Positions 7,033 to 15,029 are shown, counted from the first letter of the stretch. The stretch: DNA of 64,000 nt from JAGLWW01 sp964640225 (GCA_964640225.1 CAZXFI010000005.1:1-64000), one strand, 5' to 3'. Notes: generated by a model not told the origin, from the letters alone. Program-made: numbers and translations.

Positions 7033-9923
7033 TTCCTGCCCCTGAGAATGTAACCGACAGGGACTCCCTTCAGGAAAGCTTTCTCGCTTTCCGTCTTCAT
7101 AAAGAAATTTCCGAACTGCCTGCTGTTGCTGTCCCTGAAGAAATTGTCAAAGGGCAGGCCCCCGTAGCCGTAGCCAAGAAAGCTTCCGCGGGGCATTGCC
7201 TGGGCCGGCGGGCCTCTCCACACGCCATCCCGGGCGTTCCAGTACAGGTTGAACGCGTGGGGGCTTATTCCCATGAGGGATGGCCTGTTTATGCTCCTGA
7301 ATGCCAAGCTCTCTATGAGCGCGTCGTCCACGCAGCACCCCTTGACGACATCGTTTTTCTTGAAGTTCTTCCACTGCCAGTCGGGATTCGGTATGTCCTC
7401 AAGATATATTTCCTTTCCATCTATCGTCTCCTTGTCGTCCCTCGTGGTAACGCTGAAATGCCCTCCGCGGGAAGGCCCTCCGGGAGGAAAGAAGAAATAA
7501 TCGTTCAGCTTCATTGCTATCTTGTCCACATTGTCCCGGTAGTTTATGTCAAAATCCTTTTCCGCGAGGCCCTTGTCTTCAATCATTATCCTCCTGAACT
7601 CGCTCTCGAAACACACTGCGTCGTCGCTTACGGTCAGGTCCGCGAAACCCTTGTCAAGCATCCAGTCCCTGATTTCTTCCATTGTCTTGTGGTCGGCCAT
7701 GAGCCAGTCAAAATCTTCCTTGCCCATGGGGGAGCCCTTTATTTTGTTGAAAGCGTACCACCAGCTCGGCTGGTTCTCGTCCGTTCCCACTTCCCACGGG
7801 TAAAGGTTGGCGTTGGACCGCCAGACAAGCCCTATCTGCGCTTCCAGGGGGTACCCGGAGGCGTTCCATTCTATGTTTTTTTGCCTAAGGATTTCGTCCG
7901 TCTCGATGACGAAGTCCAGGACCCTGGCCTGGTAATCGCGGACTTCCCTGTCCACCTCGTCGTTTCCTATCGTTACCAGGGACCCGTAATCCGAGGCTAT
8001 GCCCAGGGCCGTCCTGAAATATTTTTCGGGCACGTCCCTGTCTTTCAGCAGCCAGAAAAGAGACTGCGCCTGGGTGTTGTGCGAAGGCACCGGAAAATCA
8101 AACCACTTGCCGTCCGGCTTTCCGTACTCGTCAATCAGCGCGATGCCTTTCCTGAGCTCGTAATCATTCATTGAGGCATTCACGAGCCCCCCGAGTTTCT
8201 GCAGGGCCGCCTGTTCCTCAGGACTCACTCCGTCTCTTATCTCAGGCAGGCTGTCCACATCGTTGGAAAGGTAGGAGAGTTTTTCCGATTTCCTGGGACT
8301 GAAAGAATTAAGGAAACCGAAAATATCCACGCCCCTGTATTCCGAACTGTCTATTCCCTCTGCTATTTCCCTGGAAACGTACAGGCGAAGCAGGTCTTCG
8401 CCAGGCACCTTGCCCAGGGAATTCTCCACGAACCTCTGCTCCAGGGCAGAAATTTTTTTGTCCTTTAACAGCAATCCGCTTTGGACAATCAGCTTCGCCG
8501 CATCCGGGCTCTTTTCCTGAACCTTTGAAAGAAGGTCCGCGTACTTCAAAGCTTCCTGGTTTCCCGTCTCCCCGGTGTAAAACTCCGGGAGCCTGTAGAA
8601 ATCGTCCTCCAGTTCCCCCAGCTTGGAAACCTTTGCCACGAGATTCGCCTCTTCCGGGCTTATTTTCCCGTCGTTAAACAGGGAATCCGTGGCCAGCAGG
8701 ACCGCCGCCGCCTCCGGGTTCCTCCTGCTTATGTTATTCAGCAGGGAAAGGTAGACCAGTTCTAACTCGTCCACTCCTCCGTCCGCATACTTGTGGACTT
8801 TGAAAACAAGGTCCTGGGAATCCTTGCTGAAGTAGGAATCCTTCTCCAGGGGGTTCAGGAAAGGAATTTTCACTTCCCTGGCGTCCGTCATCCCGTCCCC
8901 GTCCGTATCTGCTACCGCGGGATTCGTGCCTATCTCATATTCCTGCATGTTTTCCAGCCCGTCCGAGTCGTAGTCCCCGGAATCCGGCACGTCAGTCGTC
9001 CCGAAATGCTCCATTTTCCATCTGCTGTAGTTGTCAAGGGGCGGCTCCGAAGGTTCGGAAGACCCTGGGTCGGTCCCGCCGCCCGGGTCTTTCGGCCCGA
9101 AAGCGGAATTCCAGGCCTGTTTGAAATGATAACCAGCGTCTCTATGAACCACCTGGCCGTGAATAGCCACGCCTGCCACCGTGCCGATGCTTATAGCAGC
9201 AGTGCCTATGGCAAAATATTTCTTCAGGTTGGGATGCTCTTCCTTTTCCTCTTCCACGGGAACTATGTCCGTGCCCCTCTTGTGCTTTACCGGGAATTCT
9301 CCGCTCTGGAATATCGCTCCCTTTCCCAGAATTTCCCTGACCAGGCTCTTCCTGTCAAGAGGGGCGCTTGGAGACAGGGAAAGATTCGTGTAAAGCACCT
9401 CCTTGGCCAGCCCTACGCCGTTGCTGTTAAAGCCCAGCTCCCTGTTCATTTTTTCCAGCCTCTGGTAAAGCAGGGAGTCGGACTCTACCGCCTTTTTGAA
9501 CTTTTCCCTATAATCCTGGGTTCCCGCGTAGTTTCCATGGGCTTCCGCTTCCGCTTCGTAATCAAGGGGCATCCCTCTTGTAAAATTCCCGCACAATTTT
9601 TTTTCCTTTTCTATTAGCCTGTTCTCCAATTCCTCTGCTTCCAGGTAATATCCCACGTTCCTTTCCAGGGTTTTCAAGTCTTTTTCGTAAACCCTGTTCT
9701 TCCTGGAGCGCTCGTCAAGCTCGTTGTAGGCTTCCCTAACTCCATTCCTCAATTCTTTGGGAAGCTTCTCCACCATGCCGTCAAAAGAATCGTGCATCTG
9801 GAGCATTGCCTGCCTGTAAACATCGTGGCCTATTTTCACAGGCAAAGACACGTGGCCGGCGGGTGTATAAGGCACTCTAGAAATATTCCCGTAATCCAGC
9901 TCGCTCCTCGAAGTCAGAGTCAT
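7029..9923 (-). CDS. Large membrane/exported protein with Ca-binding repeats and transglutaminase-like C-terminus
   Basis: About 964 residues from ATG at 9923 (a GTG at 9932 is in frame; GTGAT just upstream of the ATG can serve as Shine-Dalgarno). A charged, partly coiled-coil N-terminal part of about 235 residues is followed by one hydrophobic segment (residues about 239-258), a Gly/Pro/Ser-rich linker, and two Asp-rich repeats DYDSDGLENMQEYEIGTNP and DTDGDGMTDAREV typical of thrombospondin type 3/EF-like calcium sites. A long helical region follows. The end has KGCCVDDALIESLAF and GISPHAFNLYWN, which resembles the Cys/His core of transglutaminase-like folds, though unproven. No paralogue in the window. 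Confidence 0.75.
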   Translation of the reverse strand: MTLTSRSELDYGNISRVPYTPAGHVSLPVKIGHDVYRQAMLQMHDSFDGMVEKLPKELRNGVREAYNELDERSRKNRVYEKDLKTLERNVGYYLEAEELENRLIEKEKKLCGNFTRGMPLDYEAEAEAHGNYAGTQDYREKFKKAVESDSLLYQRLEKMNRELGFNSNGVGLAKEVLYTNLSLSPSAPLDRKSLVREILGKGAIFQSGEFPVKHKRGTDIVPVEEEKEEHPNLKKYFAIGTAAISIGTVAGVAIHGQVVHRDAGYHFKQAWNSAFGPKDPGGGTDPGSSEPSEPPLDNYSRWKMEHFGTTDVPDSGDYDSDGLENMQEYEIGTNPAVADTDGDGMTDAREVKIPFLNPLEKDSYFSKDSQDLVFKVHKYADGGVDELELVYLSLLNNISRRNPEAAAVLLATDSLFNDGKISPEEANLVAKVSKLGELEDDFYRLPEFYTGETGNQEALKYADLLSKVQEKSPDAAKLIVQSGLLLKDKKISALEQRFVENSLGKVPGEDLLRLYVSREIAEGIDSSEYRGVDIFGFLNSFSPRKSEKLSYLSNDVDSLPEIRDGVSPEEQAALQKLGGLVNASMNDYELRKGIALIDEYGKPDGKWFDFPVPSHNTQAQSLFWLLKDRDVPEKYFRTALGIASDYGSLVTIGNDEVDREVRDYQARVLDFVIETDEILRQKNIEWNASGYPLEAQIGLVWRSNANLYPWEVGTDENQPSWWYAFNKIKGSPMGKEDFDWLMADHKTMEEIRDWMLDKGFADLTVSDDAVCFESEFRRIMIEDKGLAEKDFDINYRDNVDKIAMKLNDYFFFPPGGPSRGGHFSVTTRDDKETIDGKEIYLEDIPNPDWQWKNFKKNDVVKGCCVDDALIESLAFRSINRPSLMGISPHAFNLYWNARDGVWRGPPAQAMPRGSFLGYGYGGLPFDNFFRDSNSRQFGNFFMKTESEKAFLKGVPVGYILRGRN

Positions 9924-9932
9924 TATTATCAC

Positions 9933-10110
9933 TTAACTACCAAATAGTGATATATAATATATGGTATAGTTAGGATATAAAATTAACTATTCGGGGCTTT
10001 AAAAAAAAGGCATTTAAAGTCTTAAAACACGCAATTAAAGACTTAAAAGGCCTTTTAAGCTTTATATACCTGAGAAACCAAAATTCAAAGGAGATAAAGG
10101 GGGTGTACTG
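9933..10110. promoter_or_regulatory. Divergent promoter region with inverted repeats
   Basis: AT-rich spacer between two divergent genes. For the rightward gene a TATA-like CTTTATATAC lies at about 10062-10071, followed by a GGGGGTG Shine-Dalgarno just before ATG 10111. For the leftward gene ATATATTATATAT-like bases lie at about 9950-9963. AAGTCTTAA (from 10016) and its inverted form TTAAAGACTT (from 10035) form a near-palindrome that could be an operator. Confidence 0.5.
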
Positions 10111-10299
10111 ATGATACTTGTTTTTGAAGATTTGGGATGCTGCAAGAGATGTGGCTCCAGCGAGACCAGAACTGAAATACTTATACCTACACTAAATCCC
10201 CATGATCTGAGGGGAAAGGAAAAGGACCAGATGGTGGAAATTTTCTGCAAGAAGTGCGGCAAGATAAACAGGACAGTCATAAAGATGACTATAAAGTAA
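10111..10299 (+). CDS. Small zinc-ribbon protein
   Basis: 62 residues with two CxxC knuckles, GCCKRCGS and FCKKCGKI, about 35 residues apart. This is the layout of a zinc ribbon, probably nucleic-acid or protein binding. Strong GGGGGTG Shine-Dalgarno 7 bases upstream and a TATA box about 40 bases upstream. No closer family recognised. Confidence 0.7.
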   Translation: MILVFEDLGCCKRCGSSETRTEILIPTLNPHDLRGKEKDQMVEIFCKKCGKINRTVIKMTIK

Positions 10300-10319
10300 A
10301 AATAAAGAAAAGAAATGGC

Positions 10320-10592
10320 TTATTTCTTTATGAAGGCTACGATTGCCATCAGTGCTCCTATCAGGACGAATACCCATCCTATGAATTCAAAGAGCATTGC
10401 GCCGTACATTGACAGCTGCGGTATGTAAGTTACCCACAGCGTTATGCTGAAAGCAGTTGCCAGAATGAATGATATTCCCGCTACTGCTATCCAGTTGAAT
10501 GCTTTCTCTGCTGTCTTCCTTATTTTTGCGTATTCTGCAAATACCGGCACTAAGAGGCATATCGCTCCCAAAATGTGTAATTCAACTGCCAT
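10320..10592 (-). CDS. Small membrane protein with three transmembrane segments
   Basis: 90 residues with hydrophobic stretches at about 5-20, 33-52 and 64-87. Start supported by CAGGTGAAA upstream of the ATG. No recognised motif. It stands alone between convergent and tandem neighbours, so its role is unknown. Confidence 0.65.
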   Translation of the reverse strand: MAVELHILGAICLLVPVFAEYAKIRKTAEKAFNWIAVAGISFILATAFSITLWVTYIPQLSMYGAMLFEFIGWVFVLIGALMAIVAFIKK

Positions 10593-10645
10593 CTTGTTTC
10601 ACCTGTTTAAAGAAGTGAACGCTTATATTTAAAGATTGTATCGCT

Positions 10646-11065
10646 TTATGTCGATTTTCGGGGTTTCAGGTCCACTATCCCGTCTATGTGATAAACCACC
10701 CTCTGCCCTTTTTTCGGTCTTTCTTTTGTGTAAACGTATGCGGGAAATTCCTCGGCTGTATCGTTCCTAACACTGAACTTATCCGAGTGTTCCACGACTT
10801 CCGCCTCAAAAACCCTGCAGGGCTTGGGGTGGGTTTCGTTGTGCTCGCCGAAGAAATAGTCCCTGACCTCCCGGTCCGTTGCCTTTTCGGGATCCAGTTT
10901 TTCGCAGACCATCCCGAAATATTTTTTGAACTTCTCCGCCGGGAATTCCTCATTCCTTTTTATGGAATTCATGTAAAGCTCGTATTCGTCCTTTTTCATT
11001 AGTTTGTTTCTCAGGCGCTCCCTGGCGCATGGAGCGGCATAACTTAAAAGAACTTTGTTTATCAT
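10646..11065 (-). CDS. Hypothetical protein downstream of a HypC-like gene
   Basis: 139 residues from ATG 11065 (MINKVLLSYAAPCARERL); a longer frame to 11086 would overlap the upstream gene, and GGGGA sits upstream of 11065. The protein is charged and soluble and ends in a short beta-like region (VEHSDKFSVRND, RVVYHIDGIV). I do not recognise it. It is 8 bases downstream of the HypC-like gene and likely in the same transcript. Confidence 0.6.
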   Translation of the reverse strand: MINKVLLSYAAPCARERLRNKLMKKDEYELYMNSIKRNEEFPAEKFKKYFGMVCEKLDPEKATDREVRDYFFGEHNETHPKPCRVFEAEVVEHSDKFSVRNDTAEEFPAYVYTKERPKKGQRVVYHIDGIVDLKPRKST

Positions 11066-11073
11066 TAAATCCC

Positions 11074-11235
11074 CTAGGCCTTGCAAACGACAAGCCCCAT
11101 AATTATTTTTACGGTGTCCCCCTCTTCATATCCTTCCTGTGGGTTGAGCTTGACCTCTTTTATCCTTTTCTTTCCTATCTTAACCTTTCCCTTGTCTCCG
11201 CGAACTTCACAAATGACTCCTTCCTCGACATTCAT
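11074..11235 (-). CDS. HypC-like small OB-fold protein
   Basis: 53 residues from ATG 11235. The pattern GVICEVRGDKGKVKIG...KEVKLNPQEGYEEGDTVKIIMGLVV follows the HypC/HupF hydrogenase chaperone (a small beta barrel ending in a G-D-x-V-x-I-H-x-G segment). HypC normally has a cysteine as residue 2 that binds the Fe(CN)2CO precursor; here residue 2 is Asn and the only early Cys is residue 9. The identity is therefore tentative, but it is divergently paired with a hydrogenase maturation protease, which supports a link to the Mbh hydrogenase. Confidence 0.5.
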   Translation of the reverse strand: MNVEEGVICEVRGDKGKVKIGKKRIKEVKLNPQEGYEEGDTVKIIMGLVVCKA

Positions 11236-11266
11236 GCTTTTTATTTTCTCAGTATAATTTAAATAT
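11236..11266. promoter_or_regulatory. Divergent promoter between HypC-like and protease genes
   Basis: Only 31 bases separate the two start codons. TATAATTTAAATATA lies at about 11250-11264. The spacing suggests leaderless or nearly leaderless transcripts. Confidence 0.45.
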
Positions 11267-11707
11267 ATGCTTGTCTTGGGAGTGGGAAACAGGATGATGG
11301 GAGACGACGCTTTCGGGCCCCTGGTCGTGGAAAGGCTCCGGAAAAGGAATTTGGAGAAAAAAATCACTCTCTGGTCCGGGGAGTCCCCTGAAAGCTATCT
11401 TGGGAAGTTCCGCAGGAGTAAAACCCTGGTGATTATAGACACGGCCCGGCTTGGAAAGGAGCCTGGCACGGTGGAGCTTGTGGACGCGGACAAAATAAAA
11501 GGGCCGTGCTCCACGCACAAGATTCCCCTCTCCCTTATTATAAAACAGCTGAAACCGAAAAAAGTTTACTTCATAGCCGCCCAGCCCAAGTCCGTGGAAT
11601 TCGGGGCCGGGCCCTCCCAGGAGATAAAGAAGGCCGTGGAAAAGGCAGTGGAAATGTTTGAAAAATTATTTGTCCAGGACTCCGAAAACCAGCTCATAAC
11701 CCCTTGA
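11267..11707 (+). CDS. Hydrogenase maturation endopeptidase (HycI/HyaD family)
   Basis: 146 residues, the normal size. The family signature is clear: VLGVGNRMMGDDAFGPLVVE at the start (the GxGNxxxxDDGxG motif with nickel-sensing Asp), IIDTARLG, and STHKIPLS with the conserved His. Such enzymes clip the C-terminal tail of the [NiFe] large subunit after nickel insertion; MbhL in this window has a tail of 20-odd residues after its DPCxxC motif. The 3' end overlaps the methyltransferase gene on the other strand by 42 bases. Confidence 0.85.
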   Translation: MLVLGVGNRMMGDDAFGPLVVERLRKRNLEKKITLWSGESPESYLGKFRRSKTLVIIDTARLGKEPGTVELVDADKIKGPCSTHKIPLSLIIKQLKPKKVYFIAAQPKSVEFGAGPSQEIKKAVEKAVEMFEKLFVQDSENQLITP

Positions 11708-12208
11708 AAATCTCATTCCCATTTTAACAAGGTCGGGAAGCTGTTCCGACTTGAAAACGTCAAAAATAGGGTTTATCCTGCTGTAGGACATGAAAATAAG
11801 CCTTCCGTTCCGGGTAAGATTTTTAATACAAGAACCTGCGTATTTTTTGGTGTCATGTCTCGCAAGTAACGGGTCCGCTACTATTATGTCAAAAGGCCCG
11901 TGGGAAAAATCGTATAATTCAATATCTGACAAGATAAAATTTCCCGCGTATTCGGGAAGAATTTCTTCCCTGGCCTGTTTTATGGCTTTCCCGTTGAAAT
12001 CAACTCCCCATGGAGCAAGCTTGTGCCCGCTAATATCCATGAGAAATTTAAGAAGCATTCCGTTCCCGCATCCCAGGTCTATTATTTTTCCGTCTCTGTC
12101 TATAAGGGAGAGTATGGACAGATATTTTTCCAGGGGAGGTTTGTAATATCCGTTCATTTCTCTGGAAAAATACTTCTCGTGCTCCTTGAGCCAGGTTTCA
12201 GGGTTCAT
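11666..12208 (-). CDS. Class I SAM-dependent methyltransferase
   Basis: 180 residues. Motif I is IIDLGCGNGMLLKFL (residues about 37-51), the acidic residue after strand 2 is in GVDFNG, and motif IV is read at DIIVADPLL. The substrate cannot be told. It is the last gene of a leftward set with the phosphoesterase, Nudix hydrolase and MbhN-like ferredoxin, with spacing of 0-1 bases to the gene before it. Confidence 0.8.
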   Translation of the reverse strand: MNPETWLKEHEKYFSREMNGYYKPPLEKYLSILSLIDRDGKIIDLGCGNGMLLKFLMDISGHKLAPWGVDFNGKAIKQAREEILPEYAGNFILSDIELYDFSHGPFDIIVADPLLARHDTKKYAGSCIKNLTRNGRLIFMSYSRINPIFDVFKSEQLPDLVKMGMRFSRGYELVFGVLDK

Positions 12209-12589
12209 TTATTTCTCCCTCGCCTTGAAAATCAGCCAGTCGCTGTCCCCGGCCTTCTTGAACTTCAGAATCGTGTAGCGGCCACGGAGCTTTTTCCCGT
12301 GCAATACGAACACGATTTTTTCAGGCTTTTTGCTCTCCAGCTCATAGGAGCCGGAATCCCATATCTCTACTTTGCCGGCCCCGTATTGGCCCTCGGGTAT
12401 CTCGCCCTCAAAACCCGCGTAGCTGAGTTTGTGGTCCTCCACCTGCACGGCAAGGTGCCTGACTCCCTCTTTCACGGGCACCCCCTTGGGCACGGCCCAG
12501 CTTTTAAGCGCCCCGTCCATCTCCAAGCGAAAGTCATAGTGCAGTTTTTTTGAGTAATGCTTTTGCACCACGAAAATCACCTGGCCCAC
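12209..12589 (-). CDS. Stand-alone DNA ligase D 3'-phosphoesterase domain protein
   Basis: 126 residues. Motifs match the LigD PE domain: QKHYSKKLHYDFRLEMDG with the catalytic His and Asp, LKSWAVPKG, VEDHKLSYAGFEGEIPEGQYGAG, and VEIWDSGSYE. The enzyme removes 3'-phosphate or 3'-ribonucleotide ends during DNA end repair. Single-domain versions without ligase or polymerase occur in archaea. Its start overlaps the end of the Nudix gene by 13 bases. Confidence 0.9.
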   Translation of the reverse strand: MGQVIFVVQKHYSKKLHYDFRLEMDGALKSWAVPKGVPVKEGVRHLAVQVEDHKLSYAGFEGEIPEGQYGAGKVEIWDSGSYELESKKPEKIVFVLHGKKLRGRYTILKFKKAGDSDWLIFKAREK

Positions 12590-13026
12590 CTCCTAAGGCT
12601 GTTCCTTTCCAGGTTGAACAGGAAGTCCTGCGCCTTTCTCAGTACGTTGCGGGAATTCTCAAAGCTCAGCTTGTCTATGGCCTGCTCAAAAGTCAGCCAC
12701 TCGTAGCCCACATGCTCCTCGGAGATGTTCACGCTGGAAGAGCCGGCCAGGGCCAGAAAAAGAACCAGGTTCTTGCTGACTGTCTCCCCGTCCCTCCTGT
12801 AGAACCAGTGAACCTTTTCCCTGAAGCCGTCTATGAATTCCACGCCCAGCCCTGTCTCCTCCCTTATCTCCCTGCGGGCGGCCTGCTTCTCGGTCTCCCC
12901 CTGCTCCACGCTCCCCCGCGGGAAACCCAGGTACTCGGACTTGTGCTTGTAATCCAGGAAAAGATAAAGAATCGTGCCGTTCTCCTTCCTGAATACTACT
13001 GCCCCCGCCGATTTCTCGTGTTTCAT
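12577..13026 (-). CDS. Nudix hydrolase
   Basis: 149 residues. The Nudix box reads GSVEQGETEKQAARREIREE followed by TGLGV, fitting Gx5Ex7REUxEExGU. The N-terminus KSAGAVVFRKENG and the Trp-bearing VHWFYRR strand resemble the diadenosine-polyphosphate hydrolase (MutT/Ap4A) branch, but substrate assignment is tentative. The start codon overlaps the stop of the ferredoxin gene upstream (4 bases). Confidence 0.88.
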   Translation of the reverse strand: MKHEKSAGAVVFRKENGTILYLFLDYKHKSEYLGFPRGSVEQGETEKQAARREIREETGLGVEFIDGFREKVHWFYRRDGETVSKNLVLFLALAGSSSVNISEEHVGYEWLTFEQAIDKLSFENSRNVLRKAQDFLFNLERNSLRRWAR

Positions 13027-13331
13027 TTTTTCACCTTACTTTCGTGCAGCTTTTTGGTAAGATATATAGACTTGGGCTTCGTGGGGCAGACTTCCTGGCA
13101 AACACCGCAGGTTATGCACCTGTAGGGGTCCACGGTCAGCTCCTTCTTATTTTTATCAATTTTTATGGCAAAGGCAGGGCAGTGCTTCGCACACAAGCCG
13201 CAGAATATGCAGGTGTCCCTGTTCCACTTCACGGGCCCCCTGAAATCTTTCGGCAGGGGCGGCTCTACCTTGGGGTATTTGCGCGTGAAACGCTTCCTAA
13301 AGAAATTTAGCATAACTTCTGCTAATACCAT
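13023..13331 (-). CDS. mbhN: MbhN-like 2[4Fe-4S] ferredoxin subunit of the membrane-bound hydrogenase
   Basis: 102 residues. Two clusters: CIFCGLCAKHCP and CITCGVCQEVCP. The lead-in PKVEPPLPKDFRGPVKWN is the one typical of MbhN/NuoI-type subunits, which accept electrons from soluble ferredoxin and pass them to the small subunit. In Pyrococcus mbhN is the last gene of the mbh operon; here it is missing from the operon at 25-34 kb and found about 12 kb away, ahead of repair-type genes. A second start at 13313 is possible. Confidence 0.8.
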   Translation of the reverse strand: MVLAEVMLNFFRKRFTRKYPKVEPPLPKDFRGPVKWNRDTCIFCGLCAKHCPAFAIKIDKNKKELTVDPYRCITCGVCQEVCPTKPKSIYLTKKLHESKVKK

Positions 13332-13368
13332 GATACCTGTTTATTAATTTGATTACTGATATAAATTT

Positions 13369-13746
13369 CTACCTGGATTCCCACAGGCCGTGGACATCGC
13401 AGTAAATCCTGGCCTTGACTTCGCCGGCCTTGAGGTAGAAAACAGCGTCGGGAGACTCTCCCGGCTTCAGGCATTCCCTGTAAACCTTTCCGTCGGCCTT
13501 TATTTCTATCCATTCAATGTAGTGCTTCTCCTCCATCGGGTGGGGAACGCTGCCCACCTTGACCATCACGGCCTCCTCGGTCTTCTCTATGACCGGGACG
13601 TGTTTTTCCTTTCCCTGGTCCTCTTTTTTTGCCTTCAGCAGCTCCATGGGCTGCTCGCAGCACACCAGCTCCCCTGCCCCGTTATGAAGGACTTCCACTA
13701 TGTTTCCGCACGTGCCGCACTTGTAAACCTGTCCCAATTCCGTCAA
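13369..13746 (-). CDS. dfx: Desulfoferrodoxin (2Fe superoxide reductase)
   Basis: 125 residues from TTG 13746, chosen because GAGGTGA (13751-13757) lies just upstream and the product then starts MTELGQVYKCGTCG as family members do; an ATG at 13782 would overlap the previous gene. Centre I ligands: YKCGTCG and VCCEQP. Centre II ligands: HVPVI, VPHPMEEKHYIEW and YCDVHG, with the Glu-Lys pair EKH before the first His. It reduces superoxide to peroxide in the cytoplasm without making oxygen. Starts the oxygen/iron-stress gene group. Confidence 0.92.
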   Translation of the reverse strand: MTELGQVYKCGTCGNIVEVLHNGAGELVCCEQPMELLKAKKEDQGKEKHVPVIEKTEEAVMVKVGSVPHPMEEKHYIEWIEIKADGKVYRECLKPGESPDAVFYLKAGEVKARIYCDVHGLWESR

Positions 13747-13750
13747 AAAA

Positions 13751-14401
13751 TCACCTCTTTTTTTCCTCTTTCCTGTATTCATAATAGGAATAAACCAGAG
13801 TTATTCCTACTAAAGTCATTATCGGAAGTAGAATTACCCATAAAAAATAATCCACAATGAGACCTGGAAAAAGAAGAGTCGCCAAAAAGAAAAAGCCGCA
13901 CGCCATGAAGAGCTTCCCCCCGACCCGGTGGGTCTTCTTCCACACGTTGTCCGAACTCAGGGTCCAGGGAGTGCGTATTCCCATGAACCAGTTTCTCTTG
14001 ATTTTGGGCATCACGAACCCCAGAAGTATGAACATAAGGGCTATCGGTCCCAGGACCAGGTAGGACATGTTTAAGCTGAAACCCAGGTTTGCCGCCATGG
14101 AAATGCCGTGCACGTAAAGAAGCAGGGCAATTACGAAAAAAATCACGCAGTTGTAATATTTCCTGAAAGCCGGGTAGTTCCTCTTAAGGGGGTCTATTTT
14201 CGGAAGTATCGCGAACAGGCCCGCCAGCCCCAGGGCAACCAGCGGCATCAGGAAAGTCCCCCAGAACCTCGGCATATACCCGTCCACTTCCCCCCTTGCG
14301 TTCCAGTGGCTTGCCATCTGCTCCGGCATAAGGGGGTAAAAGTAGGCGCTTGCCAGAAATGAAACCGCCACCAAGATTAGCACAGGTATTGCCATTTTCA
14401 T
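13751..14401 (-). CDS. SdpI/DUF1648 family membrane protein
   Basis: 216 residues, six to seven hydrophobic segments. DUF1648 part: PLMPEQMASHWNARGEVDGYM near residue 30. SdpI part: NWFMGIRTPWTLSSDNVW with KTHRVGGK. In Bacillus SdpI gives immunity to a secreted toxin; in archaea the role is unknown. The TGA stop lies inside the Shine-Dalgarno of the desulfoferrodoxin gene, so the two are probably coupled. Confidence 0.85.
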   Translation of the reverse strand: MKMAIPVLILVAVSFLASAYFYPLMPEQMASHWNARGEVDGYMPRFWGTFLMPLVALGLAGLFAILPKIDPLKRNYPAFRKYYNCVIFFVIALLLYVHGISMAANLGFSLNMSYLVLGPIALMFILLGFVMPKIKRNWFMGIRTPWTLSSDNVWKKTHRVGGKLFMACGFFFLATLLFPGLIVDYFLWVILLPIMTLVGITLVYSYYEYRKEEKKR

Positions 14402-14431
14402 AAGTATCCTTGTTTTTCGCGCAATATAAAA

Positions 14432-15019
14432 TTATTCCAATCTAACCTGCTCAATAACCACGTCTTCAAGGGGCATGTCATTTGAATCCGTCTCAACGGA
14501 GCCTATTTTTTCAAGTACGTCCTGCCCCCCTATCAGCCTCCCGAACACAGCGTGCCTGCCGTCAAGCCACGGCGCCTCGGCCAGTGTTATGAAAAACTGG
14601 CTCCCTCCCGTGTCTGGCAGGCCCTTGTTTGCCATGGAAAGCACGCCTATCCCGTCGTGCCTGAGGTCCGAATTGAACTCATCCTTTATGGTGTAGCCGG
14701 GCCCGCCCCTTCCGTTCCCGAGCGGGTCGCCTCCCTGTNNNNNNNNNNCTCCCTGTATCATGAATCCCTCTATTACCCTGTGGAAAGTCAGGCCGTTGTA
14801 AAAACCGCTTTTGGTAAGATTTATGAAGTTCTGCGAGGTCAGGGGAGCCTTTTCCATTTCAAGCTGGAACTTCATGGTCCCCATGGTTGTCTCCATGGTA
14901 ACTATTCCCTTCAAGTCATCACCCGCGTAAGAGCCTGCCCAGATAATCATTCCCAGGGCCACCACCAGAACGGCTATAACTGCCACAGCCGCCCTGGCCT
15001 CCAGGCTCTTTATTTTCAA
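14432..15019 (-). CDS. Membrane-anchored cyclophilin-type peptidyl-prolyl isomerase, with spurious gap
   Basis: N-terminal anchor (AAVAVIAVLVVALGMIIWAG) then a full cyclophilin domain: MGTMKFQLE, FHRVIEGFMIQGGDP, GSQFFITLA, LDGRHAVFG. It would catalyse proline isomerisation outside the membrane. The 10 Ns at 14739-14748 are flanked by CTCCCTGT on both sides; merging removes 18 bases (six codons) and gives the normal MIQGGDPLGNGRGG. The mature length is then about 189 residues. Confidence 0.9.
   Translation of the reverse strand: MKIKSLEARAAVAVIAVLVVALGMIIWAGSYAGDDLKGIVTMETTMGTMKFQLEMEKAPLTSQNFINLTKSGFYNGLTFHRVIEGFMIQGXXXXQGGDPLGNGRGGPGYTIKDEFNSDLRHDGIGVLSMANKGLPDTGGSQFFITLAEAPWLDGRHAVFGRLIGGQDVLEKIGSVETDSNDMPLEDVVIEQVRLE
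14739..14748. other. Assembly gap (10 N), probably no missing sequence
   Basis: CTCCCTGT occurs directly before and directly after the Ns. Collapsing one copy restores the canonical cyclophilin sequence, so this is an unmerged contig overlap. Confidence 0.88.
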
Positions 15020-15029
15020 AACTTACACC

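Noticed and set aside
6936..8174. 412-residue open frame on the plus strand
   Set aside because: It runs opposite to the large membrane-protein gene at 7029-9923, has no recognisable motif or ribosome site, and mirrors that gene's codon pattern.
13747..13782. ATG 13782 as start of desulfoferrodoxin
   Set aside because: The GAGGTGA ribosome site lies inside that extension, and the TTG at 13746 gives the usual family N-terminus without overlap.
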